Source: Streptomyces sp. ISL-12
GTDB taxonomy: Bacteria > Actinomycetota > Actinomycetes > Streptomycetales > Streptomycetaceae
NCBI RefSeq assembly: GCF_018614415.1
Contig: NZ_JAGGOO010000019.1
Location: 1-58,473 of the forward strand
Direction of reading: 5' to 3'
Length of the DNA stretch: 58,473 nucleotides
The notes under the pieces are model-generated. The model had not been told where the DNA came from, ran no database searches, and was given only the letters and a program-made list of their open reading frames with translations. Within the stretch, counting starts at the first letter, position 1. Every line of letters starts with the position of its first letter. Below, in pieces: positions 25,231 to 32,558 of this stretch. Made by a program: the position numbers and the translations under genes.

Positions 25231-26447
25231 ACGTCGAGAGCCTGGTGCGGGACACGTTGCGGGAACAGGCCGCCGGGCAGCGGGCGGTGGAGCCCGGGTT
25301 CGCCGACCGGGTGCTCGCGGTCCGTCGGCGTCGGCGCAGGGTGCGGGGGCTGGCGTCCGTGGCCGCCGTCGTCACCACCGTGATCGCGATCGCCGTGGGG
25401 GTCCCCCTGCTGGACTCCGGCCGGGATTCCGGCCGGCACGAACCCCCGGCCGCCGGGAACGGGATCAGCGCCCACCCGGACCAGTCGCCACCCCGTGATC
25501 TCATCGCGGCGGGGGACGTGGCCCTGGCCGCCTACTACACGGCCGAGACCGTCGAACGGACCGCCGGCGAGGGCGTCAGCCGGCGCACCTACTGGCTGCT
25601 CGACCCGGCCACGGGACGGTACGAGAAGGACGACCGGTGGTCGTACGTCGCCGTCGCGCCCGGGATGCGGACGGCGGCCGTCCTGGAACGGGACCTGCCG
25701 GCCGACCGCATCGGCATCCTCGACCTCGCCACGGGAGACGTCGACCGGTGGGTCAAGGTGGGCCACGGGGTCGGCGGGCTCGCCTACTCCCGGGACGGCG
25801 GCCGGATCGTCGCGACGACCTACGACGAGAACCCCGATCTGCGGGTACGGGTCCAGGCCGCCGAGGGCGGCGGCGAGGCGTGGATGTCGGAGTCCGGCGG
25901 GACGAGCCGTACCGGGTTCCTGGTCCTCGACGTCGTCACCGACGAGAGCACCTGGAGCGCCGTACCGGCCGGCCGTGACGTCAACGCCCGCGAGGACTTC
26001 GCCTTCTCCCGCACCGGACAGCTGGTCTACTCGCGGGTCGTCGGTGAGCGGGACGGACTCCAGCGGTTCTACGACCTGAGCGGAGCGAAGACCGCCGCGC
26101 CCGCCGACGAGCGGTATCTGCGCTCCGACGTACCCGCCCGGCTCTCCCCGGACGGACGGCTCGCCGCGCTCGGGCTGGCCAAGGAGCGGAAGGACACGTC
26201 ATGGTCGTCGATCCGGGATCCGCGGACCGGCGAGGAGGTCACCGAGGTGCGCGGTGCCACCCTGCTCGCCTGGGCGGACGACCGTCGGCTCATCGCCTGG
26301 GAACGGGCGCCGGGAGTGGCGGAGTACCGGCCACGCTTGGTCCTGGTGACCCTCGGGAGCGACGAAGTGACCCAGCTGTCCGGTACGCGGGTGCCGGACG
26401 ACGACTTCGACCGTCAGGAGTGGGAGCCCGTGTTCGTCACCCGGTGA
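25227..26447 (+). CDS. Membrane-anchored beta-propeller-like protein, sigma-factor partner
   Basis: A 406-residue protein: a cytoplasmic N-terminus of about 43 residues with an Arg-rich stretch (VRRRRRRVRGLA), one transmembrane helix (ASVAAVVTTVIAIAVGVPLL, about 45-64) and a large extracytoplasmic domain with TolB/WD40-like repeats (LAYSRDGGRIVATTYD, ARLSPDGRLAALGLA). There is no recognisable zinc-binding anti-sigma motif. Coupling to the sigma gene makes it the likely anti-sigma factor or sensor, but this is inference. It converges with dapA and their 3' ends overlap by 11 bp. Confidence 0.75.
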   Translation: MNVESLVRDTLREQAAGQRAVEPGFADRVLAVRRRRRRVRGLASVAAVVTTVIAIAVGVPLLDSGRDSGRHEPPAAGNGISAHPDQSPPRDLIAAGDVALAAYYTAETVERTAGEGVSRRTYWLLDPATGRYEKDDRWSYVAVAPGMRTAAVLERDLPADRIGILDLATGDVDRWVKVGHGVGGLAYSRDGGRIVATTYDENPDLRVRVQAAEGGGEAWMSESGGTSRTGFLVLDVVTDESTWSAVPAGRDVNAREDFAFSRTGQLVYSRVVGERDGLQRFYDLSGAKTAAPADERYLRSDVPARLSPDGRLAALGLAKERKDTSWSSIRDPRTGEEVTEVRGATLLAWADDRRLIAWERAPGVAEYRPRLVLVTLGSDEVTQLSGTRVPDDDFDRQEWEPVFVTR

Positions 26448-27339
26448 CGTCCGCGGCCAGGCGTTCGTACGCCGCCCGCAGCCCGTCGGCCGCCTCCCGG
26501 CCGGCGGGGCGCAGGGGCGCGCGGACCGGGCCCCCGGGGAGGCCGAGGTGGTGGAGGAGGGCCTTGGCGGTCACCGTTCCGGGCAGGCCCGCGGCCATCA
26601 TCGCCTCGATCAGCTCGCTCGCCCCCAGTTGGAGCCGGGCCGCCTCGGCCGTGCGGCCCGCGTCGTGGGCGTCCAGGATCGCGCGCATGCGGCCCGGGAT
26701 CACGTTCGCCACCGTACTGACGTAGCCGGTGCCGCCCGTCGCGTACAGCGCCAGGGCGTACTCGTCGCAGCCGGTGTAGTACGCCAAGTCGGTGCGGGAC
26801 AGCACCCGCTGGGTGCCGAGGAGGTCGTACGCGCAGTCCTTGACGGCGACGATCCGGGGGTGGCCGGCGAGGCGGAGCAGTGTGGCGGGTTCGACGCGGG
26901 TGCCGGTGCGGGCCGGGATGTCGTAGAGCATGACCGGGAGGTCCGACGCGTCGGCGACCTCGCGGAAGTGGGCCTCCAGCGCGTCCTGCGGCGGCCTGCT
27001 GTAGTACGGCGTGACCACCAGCAGGCCGTCCGCGCCGGCGCGCTGGGCCGCGCGGGCCAGGGCCGTGGTGTGGCGGGTGTCGGCGCTGCCCACCCCGGCC
27101 ACGATCGTCGCCCGGTCGCCCACCGCCTCCCGTACCGCCGAGATCAGCTCGGTCTTCTCGGTGTCCGTGGTGGTGGGGGACTCGCCCGTCGTCCCCGACA
27201 GGACCAGGCCGTCGCAGCCCCGCGTCACGAGGTGGTCGGCGAGGCGGCCGGCGCCGTCGAGGTCGAGGGCGCCGGCGTCGGTGAAGGGCGTGACCATGGC
27301 GCACAGGGCGCGGCCGAAGGGAGGGGCGGTGGTCGTCAT
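26437..27339 (-). CDS. dapA: 4-hydroxy-tetrahydrodipicolinate synthase (DapA-like)
   Basis: A 300-residue class I aldolase of the DHDPS family, condensing pyruvate with aspartate semialdehyde. The Schiff-base lysine is K167 in VAVKDCAYD, the catalytic tyrosine Y139 in PVMLYDIPARTG, and SGTTGESPTTT provides the pyruvate-binding TTGE. GLPGTVTAKALL near the C-terminus and the TGESPTT motif favour DapA over other family members. Start: ATG 27339 matches the family's length; a GTG at 27375 is in frame and has a better upstream AGGGA. Streptomyces often hold two dapA genes and this may be the secondary one. Confidence 0.85.
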   Translation of the reverse strand: MTTTAPPFGRALCAMVTPFTDAGALDLDGAGRLADHLVTRGCDGLVLSGTTGESPTTTDTEKTELISAVREAVGDRATIVAGVGSADTRHTTALARAAQRAGADGLLVVTPYYSRPPQDALEAHFREVADASDLPVMLYDIPARTGTRVEPATLLRLAGHPRIVAVKDCAYDLLGTQRVLSRTDLAYYTGCDEYALALYATGGTGYVSTVANVIPGRMRAILDAHDAGRTAEAARLQLGASELIEAMMAAGLPGTVTAKALLHHLGLPGGPVRAPLRPAGREAADGLRAAYERLAADVTG

Positions 27340-27356
27340 GGGAGGAGTGTCGGCCG

Positions 27357-27375
27357 GTGGAGTGTGCAGCTCCAC
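27357..27375. promoter_or_regulatory. Inverted repeat at the 5' end of dapA
   Basis: GTGGAG and CTCCAC flank a 7-bp centre (27357-27362 and 27370-27375). If transcription starts upstream of 27375 it would form a small hairpin in the leader; otherwise it could be an operator. Confidence 0.35.
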
Positions 27376-27524
27376 TTAATATCCCTACCGATTTCCGGTA
27401 AGCGTCGCTGAAATGTCGTGCACGGCCGCGCACCGGGCCGCCCGGGAAGGAGCGTGCGTAGCGGGCGGCGGGGCCGGGTACCCGGGGCCGCCAGGAACGG
27501 AGCAGGCCGAGGGAGGGCGCACTG

Positions 27525-27908
27525 ATGACGAAGTCGAGGGGCGGCAGCGGTACGGCGGCGGTCGGGGCCAAGGGGCCCGACGAGCTGCGGCGTCAGATCG
27601 AGGAGGTCCGCGAGCGGCTCGGGGACACCGTCGGGGAGCTGGCGGGCCGGGCGGATGTGAAGGGGCGGGCGACGGCACGCGCCGCCGACCTGCGGGACAA
27701 GGCCGGTGCGCTGACCGTGCAACTGCGCAGCAGCGCCGCGCGGGCCGGGCACACGGTGCAGGACCGGGCGAGCCGGGCCGGCCGCGGTGTGCCGGAACCG
27801 GTGCGGACGGGGCTGCGGCAGCCGCGGCCGGTGCTGATCGCCGGCGCGGTGGTGGGCGCGGTCGTCGCGGTCGGGGTGCTGTGGCGGCGGGGCGGCGGAC
27901 GCCGCTGA
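27525..27908 (+). CDS. DUF3618 family protein
   Basis: A 127-residue protein. The segment PDELRRQIEEVRERLGDTVGELAGRADVKGRA (residues 19-50, core RRQIEEVRERLGDTVGEL) is the DUF3618 signature, followed by an amphipathic Ala/Arg-rich region and one C-terminal transmembrane helix (PVLIAGAVVGAVVAVGVLW). Function unknown; such proteins are common in actinobacteria, often near phage-holin-like or membrane-stress genes. The ribosome binding site GGAGGG is 8 bases before the ATG. Confidence 0.82.
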   Translation: MTKSRGGSGTAAVGAKGPDELRRQIEEVRERLGDTVGELAGRADVKGRATARAADLRDKAGALTVQLRSSAARAGHTVQDRASRAGRGVPEPVRTGLRQPRPVLIAGAVVGAVVAVGVLWRRGGGRR

Positions 27909-27928
27909 CGTGGAGTCGGGGGTCTTCC

Positions 27929-27959
27929 TTGACCTCAAGTCCGGTTGAGGTCGGAGGGT
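27929..27959 (+). promoter_or_regulatory. SoxR-type promoter
   Basis: Arms GACCTCAA (27931-27938) and TTGAGGTC (27945-27952) are perfect and 6 bp apart, the same arrangement as the enterobacterial SoxR box core (CCTCAA-N6-TTGAGG). It sits between TTGACC (27929-27934) and GAGGGT (27954-27959) with a 19-bp spacer, as MerR-family activators require. Confidence 0.82.
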
Positions 27960-28000
27960 GGTGGGCGCAGGCGACGATCACCCACTCGACGGAGGCCGGC

Positions 28001-28708
28001 ATGACCCGCCGTACCGACACCCACCCCGATCTCACCCGTCCGGACGCCGGGGCACCCTTCTTCAGTACCTGGCGGGTAGGCACGCCCGAGCGGCAGCGAC
28101 AGGCGGTGGAGGCGATCGCCCGGACCTGGGAGCGGCGGCCGTGGCCCGCCGACGGCCTGCGGAGCTATCACGTCTACACCGGCCATGACGGTGAGACCCT
28201 GCTGCACCACTCCCAGTGGGCGAGCGAGCAGGCGTACGAGGCGTTCGTCAAGACGCACCGGCAGGAACGGGTCGACGAGATCGACACCGCCGTGCCGGGG
28301 ATCGAGCGGCTGGGGCTCGGGCGGTACCGCCGGCACGGCGGCCTGGAGCGGGCGGCCGGGGACACGCGCGTCCCCGGCCTCGTCGTCATCGTGCGCGCCG
28401 ACTTCGCACCGGAGGCCGCGGAGCGCCGCGCCGGCTGGGTCGACCTGCTCCTCGGGACGGTCGAGCGCGGCCACGGGCTGATCTCCGCCCACTTCCACCT
28501 GAGCACCGACGGCACCCACGTCCTGAACTACGCCGAGTGGGAGAGCGCCGGCGCGTACGACGACGTGCCGGCCGCTCACTGGGACGGGGCCCGGACCTGG
28601 CCGGGGCTGCGCGGCTTCACCAGCGGCCGGTACGGCCACGCCCTCGGCCTCGTGCCGGGCCCGTCCGCTACGGACGGAACCGCAGCACCTGCGGGTCGTG
28701 GTCGCTGA
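28001..28708 (+). CDS. Antibiotic biosynthesis monooxygenase-family protein, SoxR target
   Basis: A 235-residue protein with two ABM (dimeric alpha-beta barrel) domains: residues 20-105 (STWRVGTPERQRQAVEAIAR; YHVYTGHDGETLLHHSQW) and 118-215 (VIVRADFAPEAAERRAGWV; FHLSTDGTHVLNYAEW). The family includes cofactor-independent quinone-forming monooxygenases. The SoxR box 50 bp upstream and the location near dapA match SCO1909, which I recall as a SoxR regulon member in S. coelicolor; the likely role is response to redox-active compounds. The gene's last 41 bp overlap the convergent nuclease gene. Confidence 0.85.
   Translation: MTRRTDTHPDLTRPDAGAPFFSTWRVGTPERQRQAVEAIARTWERRPWPADGLRSYHVYTGHDGETLLHHSQWASEQAYEAFVKTHRQERVDEIDTAVPGIERLGLGRYRRHGGLERAAGDTRVPGLVVIVRADFAPEAAERRAGWVDLLLGTVERGHGLISAHFHLSTDGTHVLNYAEWESAGAYDDVPAAHWDGARTWPGLRGFTSGRYGHALGLVPGPSATDGTAAPAGRGR
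28661..28677. terminator. Hairpin inside the convergent gene overlap
   Basis: CCGTCCG (28661-28667) and CGGACGG (28671-28677) with a 3-base loop. The loop CTA is the complement of the TAG stop of the leftward gene. It may slow polymerase from both sides where the two genes overlap. Confidence 0.5.
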
Positions 28709-30485
28709 TCTGGTCGTGGAACTCGGCGTTGACGTGCACGCTGTCGTAACGGAAGTGCCCGCCGCGCCGGATCGACGGGCTGACCAGGATCTGGTCCAGG
28801 ACCTGGCTGTTGCCCTGGTAGACGTACGAGTAACGCTCGTCGCGCGGCAGCGACTTGACCGCCGACCACAGGGCCCCGCCGTCCTCCAGGAGCTTGGTGG
28901 TCGTGGAGAACTCGAAGTCGTTGATGTCGCCGAGGGTGACGACGTCGGCGTTCTTCTGGGTGGCGAGGATGTCCTTGACGAAGGCGTTGACGGCCGTGGC
29001 CTGGAGGTGGCGCTGCGTCTCGGAGCCGCGCGTCGGGGGCTGGTACTGGCTGGTCAGCCCCTGGTCGCCGCCCTTGGAGGCGAAGTGGTTGGCGATGACG
29101 AAGACCGTCTTGCCGCGGAAGACGAACTCGCCGGCCAGCGGCTTGCGGCTGTTCTCCCAGGCCTCGTCCGTCGGGTCGACGCGGCCGGGGGAGAGGGTGA
29201 GCGCCGCCTTGCCGCGGACCTTCGTCACCTCCGTGGCCGTCGTCGCGTCGCCGCCCGCGCGGTCGGTGAAGGAGACCCGCTCCGGGTTGAACAGGAACAC
29301 CTGGCGGATGTTGCCGCCGGGCTCGCCGCCGTCCTCGCCGTCGGCCGGGTCGACCGAGCGCCAGTCGTAGCGCGGGCCGCCCGCCGCCACGATCGCGTCG
29401 ATCAGCTTCGCCATCGTCTCGTCGGCGGCGACCGTGCCGTCGTTCACGGCACCGTTGTCGTCCTGGATCTCCTCCAGGGACACGATGTCGGGCGAGGCGA
29501 GGTTGTGCGTGATCGCCTCCGCGTGCGCGGCGAAGGTGTCGTCGGACGGGTCGAGGTTCTCGACGTTGTACGTCGCCACCGCCAGCTCGTCGCGCTGCTG
29601 CGCGCGGGTGGTCTCGCGCTCCGTGCCGCCGTCGCGCAGGGTCCCGAGCCGGTTGGCCACGAGGGTGTAGCCGCCGTACTGGTTGTAGTCCAGCGGGCCC
29701 GCCGTGGTGCCGGCGAGGGTGTCGCCCACGGTCGCGTCGGGGAAGTCGGCGACCGCGCCCAGGGACTGGATCTGGAGCCGGCCGGTGTTCTGGGAGTCGT
29801 AGGAGCCGTAGACCGTGCCGCCGCCCGCGCTCGGGTGCTCCTCGGGCTTCACCGTCACCCACAGCTCGGTGTACGGGTCGGTGGCGCCCACCACGCGGGT
29901 GTCGGTGACCTGGACGTTCATGCCCTCCAGGGACTCGTAGTAGTCCAGGGCGTAGCGGGAGGGGCGCAGCGGCAGGGTGTTGACGGAGCCGCCGTCGGCC
30001 TCGGGGGTGTAGGCGCGCGGCACCGAGCGGGCGGTGATCCGGGTCGCGGCCGGGACCGTGTTGCCGGACGAGACGACGGTGACCGTGGGGCGGGTGATCT
30101 CGGTCAGCGACTGGTTGCCGGAGGAGGTGCCGCCGGGGACGTACTCCGAGACCGTGCCGGAGACGGTGACCGCGTCGCCGACCGTGACCTTCGGGGTGGA
30201 GCTGGTGAAGACGAATATGCCTTCGCTGGTGGCCGGGTCGGCGTCCGGGGACGGGTCCTGGATCCAGAAGCCCTTGGAGGAGCCGTAGGTCCGGGTGCCG
30301 GTGACGATTCCGGCCACGTCGGTGACCTGCTGACCGGCGTACGGGGAGAGCCTCGTGGTGCCCTGGACGTCGTGGACGCGCACCGAGGCCGCGTGCGCGG
30401 ACGGGACGAGGACGACGGTGGACGCCGCTGAGCAGACGGCGGCGACGGTGAGCGCGGCGAGGCGCGCGGACGACTTGCTCGGCAT
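28668..30485 (-). CDS. Secreted ExeM/NucH-type endonuclease
   Basis: A 605-residue exported nuclease: signal peptide (MPSKSSARLAALTVAAVCS... cleaved after AHA near residue 33), an N-terminal OB-fold-like domain (about 45-150; VTDVAGIVTGTRTYGSSKGFWIQDP in part, core GIVTGTRTYGSSKGFWIQD), and an endonuclease/exonuclease/phosphatase domain from about 300 (VATYNVENLDPSD, PDIVSLEEIQDDNG, IANHFASKGGDQG, VTLGDINDFE, SDHDPQVLR). The start ATG 30485 has GGAGGGA in front. It probably scavenges nucleic-acid phosphate. Its 3' end overlaps the monooxygenase gene. Confidence 0.88.
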   Translation of the reverse strand: MPSKSSARLAALTVAAVCSAASTVVLVPSAHAASVRVHDVQGTTRLSPYAGQQVTDVAGIVTGTRTYGSSKGFWIQDPSPDADPATSEGIFVFTSSTPKVTVGDAVTVSGTVSEYVPGGTSSGNQSLTEITRPTVTVVSSGNTVPAATRITARSVPRAYTPEADGGSVNTLPLRPSRYALDYYESLEGMNVQVTDTRVVGATDPYTELWVTVKPEEHPSAGGGTVYGSYDSQNTGRLQIQSLGAVADFPDATVGDTLAGTTAGPLDYNQYGGYTLVANRLGTLRDGGTERETTRAQQRDELAVATYNVENLDPSDDTFAAHAEAITHNLASPDIVSLEEIQDDNGAVNDGTVAADETMAKLIDAIVAAGGPRYDWRSVDPADGEDGGEPGGNIRQVFLFNPERVSFTDRAGGDATTATEVTKVRGKAALTLSPGRVDPTDEAWENSRKPLAGEFVFRGKTVFVIANHFASKGGDQGLTSQYQPPTRGSETQRHLQATAVNAFVKDILATQKNADVVTLGDINDFEFSTTTKLLEDGGALWSAVKSLPRDERYSYVYQGNSQVLDQILVSPSIRRGGHFRYDSVHVNAEFHDQISDHDPQVLRFRP

Positions 30486-30601
30486 GGGGTCCCTCCGGGG
30501 ACGTGACGTCAAGCGCCGGGAAGCGTGGGGCGGGAAGCATCGGGAGGGGAGCGCGCATGCCCGCATGAACACTCGTGCCCCCCCTGTTTCTACGCGCGTC
30601 A

Positions 30602-30630
30602 ATCTCCTGTGCGGCCAAGGTCCTTGTCAA
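30602..30630 (-). promoter_or_regulatory. Putative promoter of the secreted nuclease gene
   Basis: On the minus strand TTGACA (30630-30625) and GGAGAT (30607-30602) are 17 bp apart, giving a leader of about 110 nt. GTTCATC, six of seven bases of a PHO unit, lies 32 bp further upstream (30668-30662), but its neighbour unit is poor. Confidence 0.5.
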
Positions 30631-30767
30631 GGTTTCGGCCATGTACGGCAGCCGACAGGGAGATGAACCGGGCGGCATGGGTGGAAACCCGTCTAGGCTG
30701 AGCGGCTGAGCCGTACGGCGTCCAGGTGGCCGTACGGCCGTCGAGGCGCGCGAGGAGAAAACAGCCC

Positions 30768-32198
30768 ATGTCAGACAGCTCCACCCTGCCGCCCGCGCGG
30801 CTCCACCCCGAAGCGGAGCTGGCCCGCGACGCGCTCTCCGCCCCGCTGCTCTCCCGGGCCGTCCGGCTCGCCCGCTGGGCCGGGCCGGACACCCGGGTGG
30901 AGGCCGGGGGAGAGCTGGTCGAGGAACAGCTCGGCGCGGCGGCCGAGGCGCTCGGGCTCAGCGGCGGCGACGCGGTGGCGGACGCGAGCGAGGCGTGGCG
31001 GGTCGCCCTGGACGCCGGGCTGGTCGAGATCGTCGACGAGGACGAGGGCACCGTCACGGCGGGCGAGGAACTGGCGCTGCTCACCGGCGGCTCCCCGCAG
31101 GACGTGCTCGGCGTGTGGCTCGCCGCCCTGGAGACCGTCCTCGCCGACGCGAGCGCGCCCGACCTCGGTGCCCTGGTCGACGCGATGGCCGAGGGCGAGG
31201 GCGAGCTGGACCTCTCCTCCCTGGACTGGGACCCCGAGGCCGAGGCGGAGTTCCTCGACGGGGTGCTCGGCAACCTGTACCTGCTCACCGTCGGTGAGGA
31301 CGCGCCCGGCGACGCCCCGGTGCCGCTGCCCGCGCTCGCCGCCTCCGTCCTCGTCCCCAGCGACATGGGCGAGCCCACCAACGACGTGCTGCAGCAGGTC
31401 TCCGACGCGATGATGCGGCTGGACGACCAGTTCCGGCTGCTGGAGCCGATCGGGCTGGTCACCTACCAGCCGGTCGACGAGGCGCTGATGGCCGAGGGCG
31501 ACGAGGAGCCCGCCGCGCCCGTCGACGACACCGACGTCTCCCGCTACGGCATGGTGCGGCTGACCCCGCTCGGCCTGTACGGGCTGCGCGCCCGGCTGCT
31601 GGAGGCCGGGTTCACCGCCCCGGCCGTCGGTGAACTCGCCGACAAGGGCGCCGACACCCTGCTCGACGGCACGGCCGGCTTCCCGCCGGCCGCCGCGCAC
31701 GCCGAGACCGAGGGGTGGCTGGCCCGCCGCGAGCCGCTGGCCGCCGCCCGGGAGCTGCTGGCGGCGGCGCGCGGCGCGGACGCCGGGGCGCCGCTGCGCC
31801 GGCTGCGCTGCCAGCAGGCGCTGGCCCTGGTCGGCGCCGACGCCGAGCCCGCGCTGCGCGAGGTCCTCGACGACGCGGAGCTGGGCGGGCTGGCCCGGGT
31901 GTGGCTGGCCGAGCACGGGGCCCGCGACGTTCCGCCGCCGCCGGAGTCCATGGTCTTCTGGCTGACCGTCGACACGGTGGCCGCGCAGCTCGCCGCCGAG
32001 GGCAACTCCGAGGAACTGCGCGCCCTGGTGGAGGGACTGGCCGCGCAGCACAGCGGCTTCTTCGCCACCGCCTGGCGGGTCGACCACCCCGCCACCGCCG
32101 ACGTCCTGGAGGCGATGGGGCGGCTGCACCCCGACAAGAAGATCGCCAAGGAGGCCCGCAAGGCGGCGTTCAAGGCGCGGTCGCAGCACGGCGGATGA
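30768..32198 (+). CDS. Conserved protein of unknown function, 476 residues
   Basis: Starts at ATG 30768 behind a strong GAGGAG. The product is acidic and Ala/Leu-rich with no signal peptide, membrane segment or known catalytic motif. Residues 55-110 (ELVEEQLGAAAEALGLSGGDA..., SEAWRVALDAGLVEIVDEDE) could be a winged-helix-like region. Residues 330-476 (LRRLRCQQALALVGADAEPALREVL; ATADVLEAMGRLHPDKKIAKEARKA) look like short helical HEAT-like repeats. I do not recognise it. Its 3' end runs into a tandem repeat whose first unit contains the stop codon. Confidence 0.75.
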   Translation: MSDSSTLPPARLHPEAELARDALSAPLLSRAVRLARWAGPDTRVEAGGELVEEQLGAAAEALGLSGGDAVADASEAWRVALDAGLVEIVDEDEGTVTAGEELALLTGGSPQDVLGVWLAALETVLADASAPDLGALVDAMAEGEGELDLSSLDWDPEAEAEFLDGVLGNLYLLTVGEDAPGDAPVPLPALAASVLVPSDMGEPTNDVLQQVSDAMMRLDDQFRLLEPIGLVTYQPVDEALMAEGDEEPAAPVDDTDVSRYGMVRLTPLGLYGLRARLLEAGFTAPAVGELADKGADTLLDGTAGFPPAAAHAETEGWLARREPLAAARELLAAARGADAGAPLRRLRCQQALALVGADAEPALREVLDDAELGGLARVWLAEHGARDVPPPPESMVFWLTVDTVAAQLAAEGNSEELRALVEGLAAQHSGFFATAWRVDHPATADVLEAMGRLHPDKKIAKEARKAAFKARSQHGG

Positions 32199-32410
32199 CG
32201 GCCGGTGACCGCCCGGCGGACGACGGCTGGTGGCGGCCTGGGGAGGACGGCTGTGGTGGCCTGGGGAGGACGGCTGTGGTGGCCTGGGAGATGACGGCTG
32301 GTGGTGGCCTGAGGGAGGACGGCCGGTGACCGCCCGGCGGATGACGGCCGGTGGCGGCCCGGGGGAGGACGGCCGGTGACCGCCCGGGGATGACCGCCGA
32401 TGGCGGCCTC
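32191..32410 (+). repeat. Nine-copy ~25-bp tandem repeat beginning at a stop codon
   Basis: Nine imperfect units (consensus close to GCGGATGACGGCCGGTGGCG plus GCCTG) start at 32191, 32216, 32241, 32264, 32287, 32312, 32337, 32362 and 32387; lengths are 25, 25, 23, 23, 25, 25, 25, 25 and 24 bp. The first unit includes the last codons and TGA (32196-32198) of the preceding gene. The array is noncoding by length and composition. Confidence 0.85.
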
Positions 32411-32463
32411 GTGACGCGCCGCCGGGCGGATTCACACAAGCGGGGCACGGAGTGTCGTACGGA

Positions 32464-32485
32464 GTTCAGCCTCCGTTAAGCGGTG
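32464..32485 (+). promoter_or_regulatory. PHO box
   Basis: Two adjacent 11-bp direct repeats, GTTCAGCCTCC (32464-32474) and GTTAAGCGGTG (32475-32485), match the PhoP unit GTTCACC-N4 at 6/7 and 5/7 positions. They lie 74 bp upstream of a phosphatase-like gene, so phosphate control is the natural reading. Confidence 0.65.
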
Positions 32486-32558
32486 GGCGGGACGGTTGCG
32501 CCGCACCGCGCAGCGCCACCCCCCTTCCTGGCACGCCCACCGTCACAGGAGACACACC

